From the NCBI GenBank assembly GCA_902729315.2, contig LR746264.1:5419878-5483877 (forward strand): a DNA stretch of 64,000 nucleotides. The letters are read 5' to 3'. Both the position numbers and the translations under genes were made by a program. The number at the start of each line of letters is the position of its first letter. The first letter of the stretch is position 1. This DNA is from Spirodela intermedia (Eukaryota > Streptophyta > Magnoliopsida > Alismatales > Araceae). The notes under the pieces were generated by a model. It saw nothing but the letters and a program-made list of their open reading frames with translations, made no database searches and was not told the DNA's origin. Below are positions 49,232 to 62,100 of the stretch, piece after piece.

Positions 49232-52200
49232 TGATGACTCGATTAACTTACAGTTCCAGTCCCTCCGCTGCACATAGCTGCCCCCCATTACTGCTACTAC
49301 TACTGCTACTGTTGCTGCTGGTCGCTCGCCCTGGTTGTCAAAGCCTTGGTTGGTGCACACGATGATCGCCTCTTCCTGTACGCCGGCGAGACCTTCATCA
49401 CCGTGATCGGAGGCGGAAGCTCGAAGAACCCAAGTCTCCCTCATCGCCGTGAAGGTCCGTTTTATTCGCAGACGGCGGATGGCGGCAGCCTCAGGGGGGC
49501 GGCGGCGCTTCCGGCACTAATTTCAGGCCGCCCAGTTCCTTCTTCCTCCCGGCGCCGGGGGAAGAAGATCGTAGGCCAGGGTTTTACTCATCTCACACCT
49601 GCGATCTCTATAAATATGTGTATACTCTCTTCTCTGTTTGGAGTTTGATGCAAGTGAGTTCTTATAATAGAAATGTGTTGACTTCCTCACTTCTCCACCC
49701 GCCGGCGGTGGCCGCTCGCCGCGGCGGCGGGGGCTGCGGCGGCGGCAACTCCCTTGGTTGAGATTCGTTCTCCCCAGGTTTCCCTCACAGTGAATCGGAT
49801 GGTCCACTGTTCGGAGGAGGGGTGCTGATCCCCGGTGACGCAGGCCAGGTCGCCGGCCGAGATGGCGGCCGGCGGCGCCGAAAGAGAGAGAGCCGTCACG
49901 TGGGCCGGCCGATATTCAACTATTCATGGCAGGTTGCCCCCGTGGGCGGAGCGGGCGGCTTGCCGGCCGAGTTCTCTTTGGGCGGGAGCCTCCGTAAGGT
50001 GACGGCTGCCGGCCGGACACATGGCTCTTTCTCACCTACCGCCGGAATTCCTCGTCCCGCCGCCGCCCGCCCCTCGCGACACCTGTCACTATATTCCTGC
50101 CCCGCCGCCGCCGCCGCCGCTGGTAGAGGACAAGGGCCGCGCCGCTATCGAAGCCCGTCGGCGTGGGGGACTTCAGATTTTCTTCCCCCCCCTCTCTGCA
50201 TGTGGAACAGTGGCTAGAACCAACGGTCAGCGGCTGATCCCCTGCCTTCCTTGGGCAGAAAGAAAGACAAAAGGGCGAGTAAATTCAGCCCCCATTGTTG
50301 ACTTCCCTTCATCGTCTAGCGCCATAATACCTCTCTCTCTCTCTCTCTCTACCTTCTCTCTCCAGTTTCTCTCTCTAGCTCCCCTTGGTCCCTCGCCGGC
50401 GCAGCGGACGGGCCTCCGGCGGGTTTAATTAATCACCCACCGTCTGCCGACGATCGCGTCTATTAATTTCGCGATGCCCGGCTGATGATGCACCGTCGGC
50501 GGCGGCTTCCTCCGGCGGTGGGCTTCACGTGACCGACCCGTTCTGCGCGTGGGATGCGACACGTGCTACTGCGCGTCGCCCACCGCGAGTGCCGTACGCG
50601 CGGAGGTCTCCTCTGCTTTGTCGTCGAGCGCTTGCAGCTTCCGGACGAGGGGAGGACGAACGGAGGCACGTGCCGCAGCCCGGGCCCATGGCAAAGGAAA
50701 ATAACACTAAAAGTAACTATCGAGCGTGCGCATCGAGGACGTAGCTCGAACCAAATAAGAACAAAAAGTGGGGGGTTCTTCGGAAATATTCCTTCGCCGT
50801 GGTTTCTCCAAAGTGGGCACAATAAATGCCATGCAATGCACATACGCCATCACATTCCTTCAATAAAGGCACACCATAAATAATAAAAATAAATGGGGAC
50901 TTTTCTACATTAAGACGCAACCAATATATCCTTTTTTTCTTCTTTTTTTCTCCCAGAAAAATTGCATCGGAGATGGGCATCATATCTTGGAAATTATATT
51001 CGTCGGGGTAATATTCGTGGAAATAATGCCATCCGGCGATATTTTTATGATGAATAAATAAATAAATAAATAAATAAATATATCGGGATCCTTTCTGGGT
51101 CCTGTTGGGTGCCCTCCCTGCGGAGAGGGGGAACGTGGGGAGGGATGGGTTGACCTGCCCTCCTGGTTCTTGTCAAGCACATGAAGCTGGACTTGGCTGA
51201 ATATTTCCACTGTGATCAATCCGGGTCGCATGCCTGGTGAGCATGGAATCAGCTGAATGCCGGGTCGGGGCCTGCAAAACAGAGGAAACAGTCATGTGGA
51301 TGATGGTTATTCTGGGGTGTTTAAGTAAGATATTTCAGACAATCGCACAGAGGCAATCCAAGAGGGACTGGATAGATTTGGGCCGTTGACCCGCTGCCGT
51401 TGACCCATTGCCCTCGTCAAGGGACAAGTGGGTTGGGGGGATCCAGAGATCAATGAAGAACCCATTCAGGAAATCTTGAAGTGGGATCGAACAGTCTGCT
51501 GATCAGGAGTGGTTAATTGAAGAATTGTTATCCAATAGTGATCAATACAGAAGCTACTGATCAGGGACGCTGTTGGGCTTTGACTTTTTACCCCCTTTTG
51601 ACTCTGAAGATGTATTGCCACGTGGAACATAACTGTCCAAAGCTACTGACCGGGGGGGTAACTGTAGCTGCCATTAAATGAATTTGAAGAGTCATTCTGA
51701 ATCACCAGATCTGGTGCTTAACTCATCCATGGATTCCTCGGATTCCAAGGGACGTCACAGAAAAAATCATAAAAATTAGATGGAACTGATGAGATCAAGG
51801 CTTAAAAACACGCATACACTGAAAAAAAACTGCAATTGATGATTAAACAAGTTCAAACAGTGTAAGGATAGATGGACACGCCACCTAGAACCCAGTATGA
51901 TCAGGCATATGAAACATAAAATCATTAGACTTGTTTGCACCCCGGCCCAAGTTGCTCCCTTTTAACGTCCCAACAAGAAGCGGGGATGAGATTGTTTCAA
52001 TGGGGGAGCTGCCTTTCTAGAAACAAATGGATTGAGAATCGTCAAAGGCATGATTCATGGGAACAGAAAATCTGAGAATCTCGTACAGAATCAGTTCAGA
52101 AAGTCTCAAAAAATAGTTAGACCTGTCAGCATGGCAAGGAATGGAGATTGATCGGATCATTAACTAGAAGAGAGTATCACATTGAACATATATATTCAAA

Positions 52201-54080
52201 CAATGAATACGGGCACAGCTATAACAAGGCAGCCACTAACTCTAGATCAGGCAAGAGATGACAGGAACTTGGTTTTTAATCAGTAGAACATAAGAATTTA
52301 AACCAACCAAAAAACCCAAGGTTCATAAATTTGTCGTTAATCCAAGACTAAATATTTTTACATTTCTGGTTTCAAGTTAGCTAAAAGAAATGCGAAGAAC
52401 ATGGCTCTAATCAAATATTTCAACAGGGTAAGTAGATATGACAGAATGTAATGTCTCAAGAAGGGACTAGAATATTATTCACACGTCGTACTGAGGTCAG
52501 ATAGTTACGTATCGAAGAAAGGCAAGGAAATCTGAAGAACAGAACCTCTTCTCGCTGAGAGAGTTCACAAGCTGTATCAAGCAGGCGTCTGTTTTTTGAT
52601 CCAAAAGCAAGGTAGGTTGATCAACAGGAACTCGTATTCCTTGTGAACACCAGATGCATTTCATTTGGGAGGATGGTGGTGGGTCGGGGAGATGAAGCAA
52701 CCTTTGATGGAACCATATCAAATTGCGTTCAATGTTACTGCCTGTACGACGCATATTGAAGTTGTAGTTAATTCAGTTCTGACACCTGAAGACGAGACTG
52801 CTCTCCTGAAACTAATGTTCACTTGGTGCAATGTACCTGGACGCCTTGTATATTTCTTGAAAATTCCACTTTATGTGGATCAAAATAATTCTAGAGCTCT
52901 CGTAAGCGGTCTTAGCTGGCACAGACGGTTATCCCATGCATGAATTCATCTAATGACTTCACATTGCATTGACAGCTTCAGCAGTTTCTATTATGTATCT
53001 ATGAGTCAGATGGAGCACAACGAAAAGGGAGAAGGGAATGCTCTGGCGGAAGGGAAATAACCTTTGATAATTCCTTGGCATGGGACCCCGCCGGACGGAA
53101 ATACAGAAGCCTATGAAAATACCAGAGTTCAGGGGAATCGGAGACAACAGACACAGAAGGGAGTTCAGTCTGAGAGCCGAAGAAGGGGAGCTCATAATCT
53201 ACTCTAGATAATGATCGGATTAGAGATGGTCAATCTTCTATTTGTAACTTCTGCTTCGCAAGACTAACAGTGACGTCTACTTTCGGTGGTTACTAGTTGA
53301 CGGTCTCTTATCGCTGACGGGTCGTGTCGAGCTGGAGGCGGTTAGCATTGGTTAAGCCTTCAGGTTCTTCGGCAGTGGGGATATCCCAAGTCTGCCAGTG
53401 TCCCATCAGAGTCCTGAATATCCCATGGAAATCATAATAGCTCATAAAAAAAACACATCTAGCCTGCTTAAACTAGTTCTCAACACGGCCAAGATTAATT
53501 TAACATCAACATAGAAGAAGTGCTGTCGATGGAATTTTTAGGAATCATAAGAAGATCTTACTTTTAATTTTTTATATAGTTTTACATGTCCTATTATTGC
53601 AGAATTCAGAGCAATAGGTGGTGGGCTCTCCTTCCCTCTCTCTAATCAAGCAAATGTTCACATTAAATAAATGGGACTTGAACATAGTAGTGAAGCTGAT
53701 AACATATAGTTCTCACCAGATTTCTTGGGTCATCAAAATTCGGTTCTCCATATCATGCCCATTATTCAACAAATCATCCTTTCATATATGCTGTTAAGGC
53801 AATAAAGAGGCTGACAACCTAACCAATAATTCTCGTCACCATGAATCCAACCATTGGTACATTTACAACCAGAACCTTCCTAGGAGAGATAGGGTTGCTC
53901 TCTTGATCAATAACCTGATGGAAAGGTGGACTACTGATTTGCAAACTACTAGCCGACATGACTATTGGAATAGTCGAGTAAAAAAATAGTACAGTGCACT
54001 ATTAGTAACACAAATAGTAATGGCAGCAATGGAGGAAAGATCAAGGGTACTATCAATTGCAACAGTTAAGATCGATTTTT
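49232..54080. other. Long intergenic region after GID1
   Basis: About 4.8 kb with no gene I can support. 49232-50450 is GC-rich with a CTG/CTA-rich stretch (49285-49322) in the likely GID1 3' UTR and a (CT)n tract at 50331-50350. 50850-51100 is AT-rich with a 4-bp repeat. Around 51384-51408 two TTGACC W-box cores lie close together. From 51700 the sequence is AT-rich; short overlapping frames on both strands near 52500-52940 have no recognised similarity. Confidence 0.5.
51053..51080. repeat. (AATA)n tetranucleotide microsatellite
   Basis: About seven AATA units. Confidence 0.95.
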
Positions 54081-54325
54081 TTGCTGCAGGAATTTGACTT
54101 AGAAATAAAGGATAAAAAAGGTTTCGAAAATGCTATCTTTCTTATTTAATAAATATTTCAATGCTGCATGATCAGTATAAACAATAATTTTAGCTCCTAC
54201 AATATATGATCTAAACTTTTCTAAAGAAAGTACTACAGCTAGCAACTCTTTTTCAGTCGTGATATAATTTAATTGAACATCGGATATAATTTTGCCAACA
54301 ATTAGATAGAAGTATGCTGTGTTCG
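54081..54325. mobile_element. Ty3/Gypsy retrotransposon relic: RNase H fragments in opposite orientation
   Basis: On the minus strand (about 54325-54133) the frame reads DVQLNYITTEKELLAVVLSL, EKFRSYIVGAKIIVYTDHAA and LKYLLNKKD, the RNase H block of Gypsy polyproteins including the TDHAALKYL motif. In intact elements this is followed by a segment ending LLQEFDLEIKDKKG. That segment is present, but on the plus strand (about 54085-54131), abutting the first piece head-on. The homology stops on both sides, and no integrase, LTR or other pol domain was seen. It is a dead, internally inverted fragment. Confidence 0.8.
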
Positions 54326-54640
54326 TATCTAATGATTTACAATAAAAGAAAAAAGGCATATAAGAAAAAATCACCTATTAATCAAAAATTCTGGGGAAGC
54401 ATGTGAACAGGAGTACCAGACCATTCCAATGGGAAGAGAATCCAGTGCTTCGCAGACATTTTCCATGGACCTAAGTTTGCCCACAACTGGCCTTCCAAAT
54501 GTTCCAGCTGGGCACTGCACTCGATTCCAATCAGTATATCAAATTTATGACGCTGGAGATGTTCGTGGCTTGCTCATACTCCCAGGTTAACGTGAGGACC
54601 TGAAATCGGCAATCATCGTGGATGAAAAAGACAAACATGC
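54326..54640. other. 3' flank of PPR gene 2
   Basis: Sequence between the Gypsy relic and the PPR stop. It presumably includes the PPR 3' UTR; no gene is seen. Confidence 0.5.
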
Positions 54641-56339
54641 TCAGGAAAGATGAAATGCATCCTTGGGGACGATGAAACCATATTTCCACATCATTCCAAA
54701 CACACTATCGGATTCAAGCTTCTTTCCAAAGCTTGAATAGGCCTTGAACATGATCAAGAATGTTTTCTTTGTAGGATCAAACTTAAACGCTTCCATTTCA
54801 TTGATAACATTCTTCATTTCACCAAACCGACTCTGCTGACCATACATAACCATCTCACAGTGGTACAATGACCGACAGAGCCTCCATCCTGCAGATTCAG
54901 CCAACCTGATGAATTTTGTGAGATGGTCTAAATCATCAAGGCGGAAGTAGCTTGTTATAATAGCTCTCATGACACCTGTTGTCGTTATTATAGTCCCTTG
55001 ATTGAAAGCTTCATAAAGAAGAGCTTCCATCTTTTCCATCAATCCTTCCTGAGCATACAACTTTATTAAAAGGACATTTAACCAAGGCCGATATTGGTTC
55101 TCTGGCAAACGCTTCGACAGTTCCTCAATCTTTTCGACTCTCTCAGGATCGGAACTCTTACAATAAGCACAAATCATTGCTCGTATCAGTGGCAGTGCAT
55201 GATCATCAACATTTTCCTTCACGATTTCATACGTCTTCTCCATCTTCTCCAGATTTCCCTGGTGCGCATAGCCACGGAGCATCAAGAGGTGAGTGCATGT
55301 GTCAGGCTTTAAGCCACAATCCTTCATTGTGTGGAAAGCACTCTCCATCTTGTCCCACATCCATGCCGTGACATACCCAGCTATCACCGTGTTGTAAGTC
55401 TTCAAGCTCGGTTTCAAATTGGATTCCTCTATGGCAACGAGGATGGTTTCCATGTGATCCACCAGCATCGAACGGCCAAACACAGAGAGGAGGATGTTGT
55501 ACGTAATTATTGTAGGCTCACAGTCGGGATCCCGCTTCATGTCCTCAAAGAGGGCCAGACATTTCTTAGCAGACTCAGTGTACATGTAAGTACCCATCAG
55601 GGCGTTGTAGGTCGACGTGGTGCGAAGACCCTCGGTTCCTGCAGCATTAAACAGGTCAACAGCAAGATCGACGTCCTTGACGCGGCCGGCAAGTTTGATC
55701 GCCTTCACGTACTCCTCCGCCGTCACTGGGGCACCTGCTTCCACGAGCTTCTTCCTCCTCCGATTGAAGAACTAGGGAAATGAGTAGCAGCAAATAATTT
55801 AGTCAATCGGGAGCACAACTACGATTCAGGATGTGGGGTTTTACAGCAAAAATGTAAATCGACGGCCGGGACGCTAGAGCCGGCGACAGTACCTCGAGAG
55901 CTAGGAGGGGGCGGGAACTGAGAAGGTTGAGGAGCTCGAGGAAGGGGGTTACGTCAGAAGTATCCCGGAGGAAAGACGGAGTTGAGCTGGAACAGAGTAC
56001 AGCATCAAGGTCCCTGTCATCGGGGAGAGCGAGGAGCTCCGCCGCGAGCGCAGCGACCTTCGACCGGAGACCCTCAGTGATGACCGTCCGCGACGGGCAG
56101 GAGAACTTTTCCGTGAGAAGAAGTATCCTGTCCCGACTATCCCCGAGGGCTTCTGGTCGGTCGGAGTCGGAGGAAAGATGGCGGAGAAGATGGGGCTTCC
56201 GATCGCCGGCCCCAGGAGCGACGAGCAGAGCTGAAGCCTCGCACACGCTGGGCCTCGTGGACGGACCGCAGCGCCGCCGCAGCAGCAACCTCGACCTCTC
56301 CGCCACGCGCGAGATGTTCGGCGGCGCCACCACCTTCAT
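54641..56339 (-). CDS. P-type pentatricopeptide repeat (PPR) protein, one intron
   Basis: RNA-binding organellar protein class. Exon 1 (56339-55893, 149 codons) and exon 2 (55771-54641, TGA) join at phase 0 to 525 aa through a canonical GTACTG...CCCTAG intron. The Arg-rich start (RVAERSRLLLRRRCGPSTRP) suggests mitochondrial import. PPR units are clear: TYNALMGTYMYTESAKKCLA, TYNILLSVFGRSMLVDHMET, TYNTVIAGYVTAWMWDKMES, THLLMLRGYAHQGNLEKMEK and WLNVLLIKLYAQEGLMEKME. The C-terminal part (WRLCRSLYHCEMVMYGQQSR, DPTKKTFLIMFKAYSSFGKK) resembles the Arabidopsis At2g30780-like group as I recall it; this assignment needs a search. No E/DYW domain. The first exon is GC-rich and the second is not. Its promoter side is shared with the LEC14B-type gene. 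Confidence 0.9.
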
Positions 56340-57056
56340 CGTCGTGTCGTCGCTTCTGCAGAGATCGGGACAACCGGCGGCGGGCGGGAGGGATGGTGCT
56401 GTCGGGTTCGGGCCGGTGCTCTGTTTCCACACTTCGGGGTTCTGATAGGGCAACCCCACCGTCCCCTGGCCCATAAAACTGCCCGTCCCGGCCCATTATT
56501 CAGCACCTTCTTCTCACTCCTCAACCATGACGTCATTCATTCCGTCGGACGGGTTTGTTGGCCTAACTGGGCCTCCCAAAATATGGGCCATAATGTCTGG
56601 TTCCTGGGTGTGGGCCATAATGTCTGGTTCGTGATTGTGGGCCATAATATCTGGTTCGTGATTGTGGGCCAAATGTTTGGTTCCTGATTGTGGGGCATAA
56701 TATCCGAGTCCATGACATGGGCCATATAATATCTGGGTCACGTAGGGTGGGCCATCTTCGGGCCCGGACCCTGCTGTACTGGTCCATTTAAGACACGTCG
56801 CTCTCATCACGTCGTTAGTTCCGGTGCAAATTGCCACGTTGACAGTCGAGAAGGGTAGGCGACGTTGCCGCCTTCTTAGCCCATCAACCCCTCTGTGGAG
56901 GTAAATCACCACAAAGTGTCCTCTGCCTTCTGCAAAATATCTATCACCCCTCCCCCCTCTCTCTCTCTCTCATCCGTTGAATTTGGCTTGCGTTGTCTTC
57001 AGAGTCGACGCGACTGGCAGCCACGAGGTCGAGGGAAATCCTCCCGAGAATCTGAG
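56340..57056. promoter_or_regulatory. Divergent promoter region between PPR gene 2 (-) and the LEC14B-type gene (+)
   Basis: About 700 bp that must serve the PPR gene and probably the first, untranslated exon of the WD40 gene. It contains GGCCCA elements near 56470-56495, a TGACGTCA site at about 56527-56534 and the 27-bp minisatellite described below. A possible leader exon of the WD40 gene ends at 57056 with a GTACAC donor; that exon is inferred only. Confidence 0.5.
56584..56755. repeat. 27-bp minisatellite, each unit carrying TGGGCC (site II)
   Basis: TGGGCC starts at 56584, 56611, 56638 and 56665, and TGGGGC at 56692: an exact 27-bp period over five units of the form TGGGCCATAATRTCTGGTTC. 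Two further TGGGCCAT cores follow at about 56718 and 56748 with relaxed spacing, and one lies before the array at 56568. The repeat-rich Thr-Arg-Tyr-Gly-Pro peptide frames across it on the minus strand are artefacts. Confidence 0.9.
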
Positions 57057-59077
57057 GTACACTTCCTATACAAAAGCGGAGAGGTGGGAGAGATGTAGCT
57101 ACTTTCTCTTGTCATATTTGATGGAAAAATTGGCGGAGGGAGATGTAGGGCTTAACGAATTCGTAGACCTGGTTAATCTCTGCTAGACGAGGAGGTCAAT
57201 TTCTCTCTAGATTGTGCATGTCTTAATATGATTCGCTTCTTGATGTGGAAGTTAGTGAATCGGGTTTGTTTAACTTTGCCAACTGTTTTCCGTGATCCCG
57301 TTTAAGGGACAGGAATGGTGGATTTGGTGTAGGTTCCGCTCGATTGGTTCCATTTTTGCCTGTCTTCGTCTAACTGAACACAGGCCGAAAATGGGATTTG
57401 TTACAAGCAAATATGTCGTCTAACTGAAACAAGTTTCTACCATATTTTTTTTAGTTACGATTTTTTTTGATCTCAAGTATGATTTCTCAAGGCTATCAAA
57501 TGAATATCCTCCACTTTGGAGCTCTATGCAAATGCTATTCATCGATATGACTCCTGGTACAGCATCATCTAGCATACTGCGGCCTCTGACGCCCTTTGTG
57601 TCTTATGTTTTCTATTTGTACCGTCATATTCTCAAGAGCCCTTGTATTTATTTATTTAAACTTTGATGCAGAAAACTGAATGTCTCAAGGTGTTTCTGGA
57701 GCAAAGTTCTAGTACATAAAAGCTCACTGCTTGTGTTTCTGATAAGTCCAAGATGATTGGCTGGTGAAAGTTTCGATAGAAAATGGTAATTGAAGGCATT
57801 TCACTAAAGGAGATACTTTGCTTTATTCCCAATTTGAATTTGTCACTTTCATGTATTTCTTTGATTCATGGTAATCAGAATCAGCCTAATTTCATTTGGA
57901 TCGGATGATCCGTCTGGTTGATTTGACCAGATTGGTCATGGCTGATATGACCACCCAGTCTTATTCCGAGCACCAAGCACTAATTATTGTGTAGAACAGA
58001 TTCTTGGGAAACGGAAAATGTGCTTTAGAAGTCTTGAAAGGGTAAAAAGAAGAAGAAAAATTTAGAGTCATCTATGTGGTCCAGAAACTCCAGAATATGT
58101 TTTCTTTTTGTAGGTTTAGTAAGTGTTTCCCTTTATCTAAGACATCTTATATGTTAGTAATCTTTTTATCAGATCCTAGTTTTCCTGTTTATTTGAAGTG
58201 GCACGCCCTATAGACGATGTTGGGATTTTTCAACCAAAAAGTTATTTTTATCGCTCAATCCTCCCATGTAGATTTGATGAACCCCTTTTTGGATTCAAAG
58301 ATTTTTTATTTTGACCTTGTGAATTTAAGTTTCTTTCATCCTCGGCTGCTGCTAGTGATTTTATTCTAATGTTTGAAAAAGTTAATGTGGCAAACTATGG
58401 CATGCTTTCCTGAAGAGTGACGGTAAAGATCTGTAGCAAAACGTCCTATAATCATATGAACCTGGGAACCCTCACCTCCTCAAGGATCACCATAACCTAG
58501 TGACAGATCTCAAACTTAAAATAGAACTATTCTCCACAACAATGACCCAGTGGAATTTATGGTTCGAGATACATATGATGAAGTTGATTTCATTTTGTAT
58601 GAAGCTGGATGTGTTGGTTAGTTACACGGAAGTTCATTGGTTACATGCTCACGATGACTGTTTCCTCGCTCTATCTGGTTTGCCAACGGTCAGATGAAAC
58701 CCAAGAGACACCAAAACTATGTATCTGTGCCATGGATAAGACCAAGTGACCTTTATCTATTGAGGGATTACTGATGAATGTTCACCATCTGTGTATTTAG
58801 AGAATGTAAGAGGCATGATGAAAGATACTTGCTTGGTTAATTAGAATGTGCAAAACTGCTGTCCTGTGCTAGTTTGGTGACCTTGTTGCCTTGCCTTTTA
58901 CCCCAGCAATTAATTTGGTTTTTGTATTTATTATATTGTGTGTTTTTGTGCATTCTTTGAATTGGTGATAAATGGTCAAAGATCCCAGGAGCTTTAGGCA
59001 CTATGTTTTTAAATGTGTAGGTTTTGCCAATTAGTGACTCTGATTCTCATTTTCACATAGTTTCCTTGACATTTCAG
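57057..59077 (+). other. Probable 5'-UTR intron of the LEC14B-type gene
   Basis: AT- and T-rich sequence without coding signal, ending in a good acceptor (TTGACATTTCAG at 59066-59077) 37 bases before the start codon. A leader intron is the simplest reading; the 5' end (57056) is only a plausible donor. Confidence 0.45.
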
Positions 59078-59114
59078 GAAATTATTGATGTAAACGGAGC
59101 TGTCAAGTGTTGAT

Positions 59115-62100
59115 ATGGGTTACAAAATGAGTAAACTAGAATTAGATTCCAACACGTGTGATAATGACACAGGTAGCAGTGGATCGTGTACATTCCAACG
59201 ATTTAGTAGAGGATCTTTTGAGATCGACAGTGAAATTGCTCATATTACTAAGCTCAGATCAGAACCCAACGAAAAACTTCATAAAACCATGAATTCCGAG
59301 AAGAGGATGCCCGTTTCTGTGGTTAAAATGTTATCAGCAAGGGAAGCCAACTTTTCCAAAACGGGAAATTTCTCTCTAGCTGATCGGTCTCATGTTCTTG
59401 GCCGATACTTGCCTGTGAATGGTCCTTGCTGTATTGACAGAATGAATAGCCGGGCATATGTATCACAGTTCTCTGCTGACGGTTCACTTTTTGTAGCTGG
59501 TTTCCAGGTATCTTCATGGATTCCAAATGTTTTCTTTTTCAGAATGTAGCCAGCGTGGATATGCCTGCTGGAATCAGATTTTACTTCTAGTTTATAAAGA
59601 TCTAACAATACCTTCCACTTTTTTCTTTTTTTTTTCTTAATTAAAATTTCCAATCAGGGAAGTCATATCAGAATATATGATGCTGACAATGGATGGAGAG
59701 TAAAAAAGGATATCCTTGCCCGAAGTTTGCGATGGACAATCACTGACACGTCACTTTCTTCAGATCAACATTATCTGGTAGGCTATCTTCAAATAAAACC
59801 AAATGGTATATTGTAGAGCAAATTACTTATCAAGTCATTGTGAGCATCCAATCTTCTGTGTTCTTGGTGTAGTTACCTGCGATAGATTGCTCAACATTGT
59901 TGCCAATGCCCATTTTAACATATTCTTGCCATCTTTGTCCACCATACAGAAATGATTTTGATTTGACAGTGACGGTGAATAGCACCAGCCCACTTACACA
60001 GATTATAAGTTAAATATGGACGGCGTGGTGTGAGAGAGATGTGCAAATTAACTTCCATTGGAGAGCGAAGTAGGACATAAAGCTTGATAATGCAACTGGA
60101 GTTCCTAGAGCCACTAGAGCTTCACCGATGTATAGCTGAGATGGGAGGTCGCCGGGGGATAACCGAAAGATGATATCAAACCTACTTCCTTGGTTAGGTA
60201 GGTTTATGATAGGACCCCAGCGGAGTTATATCAGTTTACAATTGAGAGCAAATGAGGACGCAAGCTAAGGAATCCATCAAAATAAGGATGTCTATTGTTC
60301 ATTTGTTGAAAAGGGATTTGTGAAGGCTAGAGAAGATAGATTTTACCGGTTCCTTTGATCCGTGTGAATATCCCAGTACCGAGCAGGGTTTGAAATGCAT
60401 ACCTTCACGTACCATTTAGCTGATGTGGGGTTATAGAAGGGAGGCATCTGGATGCCTTAAATATGATTGCCTCAGTCATGTTAATATCTTGTCAGGTATG
60501 TATATTGCCTTAGTTCACTTTTGGGTATTATTTTATGCATCATAAAGTATGTTCTTAACCTTGAAAGCAATAATATTAATGCCATTATAGTTTATTTCGA
60601 TTTGAACTTAATCTTGTGTGATCAACTGGAATAATGAAATCATACATTTACAATCCAATGCAAGATGAGCTTAGACTATGACACTATAAACCAATATTAC
60701 CACGATAGAAAAATGCTTTTCTCGTGGTAAATGATAATATGATATGGATTCTGTTCTTAGTTCTGAAAGTGTTTGATAATGCTTCGCAAACAAGAATTTT
60801 CCAGTGTTAATTATTTATGAATCTCATGAAATTTAAGCTATTTTGATATAACTTTAATTTTTTATACGAATATCTATAAATAGTAATTCTCATTGGAATT
60901 TTAGATAAGCTAAGCTTCGTATAGATCCCGTGTCTTGTTTTCTTAGTAGTAAAATAGTCGGCTACTGCCTCACTTGGCTTCTTTATTTCAAATACAGTGA
61001 TGCAACCTAGACTTGATGATTTAGATGGTCCAACAACTTGATTACAAATTGCTTAAGAGTTGCCTAAGGGTTCTCTGTTTCTGATTGCCATTTACATTAG
61101 CTTTTTAGTTAGCATATACGAGATAGCTCGACTGATTCTGTCAAGCACTTGCTGTTATTCATTGGATGCCTTCAATTTTTTTTAATTTCTTATTCTCCTG
61201 TCTTGTTGAATCTGTTCCTTTTCCCTTGTAACACGGCTATTTTTAGTAGCTCTGACTTACTACTCCAATCAGAATGGCATTTGTCTTACCACTTTTTTTT
61301 TCTTTTCAATTTGCAGGTTTATGCCAGTATGTCCCCTATTGTTCATATTGTCGATGTGCGTGGTGGGTCAGCAGAGTCACGTGCAAATATTACTGTATGT
61401 TTTATGTCTTATAAATGAAACTTATCCTCAGATATTTTGGTGTGTGTACCCTTTTATTGTTGACGTACCTTGTTTATTCAGCTGTTACATTTACATGGTC
61501 ACAATTCTGATTTCTATTGTAATCATGTTTTTCCTCATTTATGAGCTCTTTTTTGACCTCTTACTGAGCTGATTATGATCAAAGGCCGATTATTATGTCA
61601 TTATAATGTTGTGGGAATTCTTTGTCCTGAATACCCTCAACATTTGGATTTGGAATGCTAACGTGATATCATGTATGTGCTTTCGAATTCATCCAGTGAT
61701 GGTGCTTGATTCCTCTAATCGTTATGAAAATATTAGAGCCATTAAATTGTATCATTTTATTAAGTCTTAGTTTGCTATCTACTGCATCAAAAAAATTTCT
61801 TCAGGTACCCTGGGAAATCTTTTGGCCTAGCATCATCCGTCCATTTTTCATGTTATCCACCAGGGATTTCTCATATTTCTTTGTTGAGCCTTATCATGGG
61901 TAGCAGTCAGCCTTCCTGTAATTCTTTTACAATGAGTTGCAGTGTAGATTGGGAAATGTCTCAGCCTTTCATAATCTGTCCATTTTTCTACTATATCTTT
62001 GCAGAATTTCTGGTGCTTGTATGACCATACTTTTCTTCTGGGAAATTGTGTCCAATTAGTTATGTACTGTTCATGGATAGTGAATTATTATACGCTTTTG

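Noticed and set aside
56537-56912. Repeat peptide frames (His-Tyr-Gly-Pro units) on the minus strand
   Set aside because: Because the 27-bp period is a multiple of three, the minisatellite stays open in all frames; no start context or domain.
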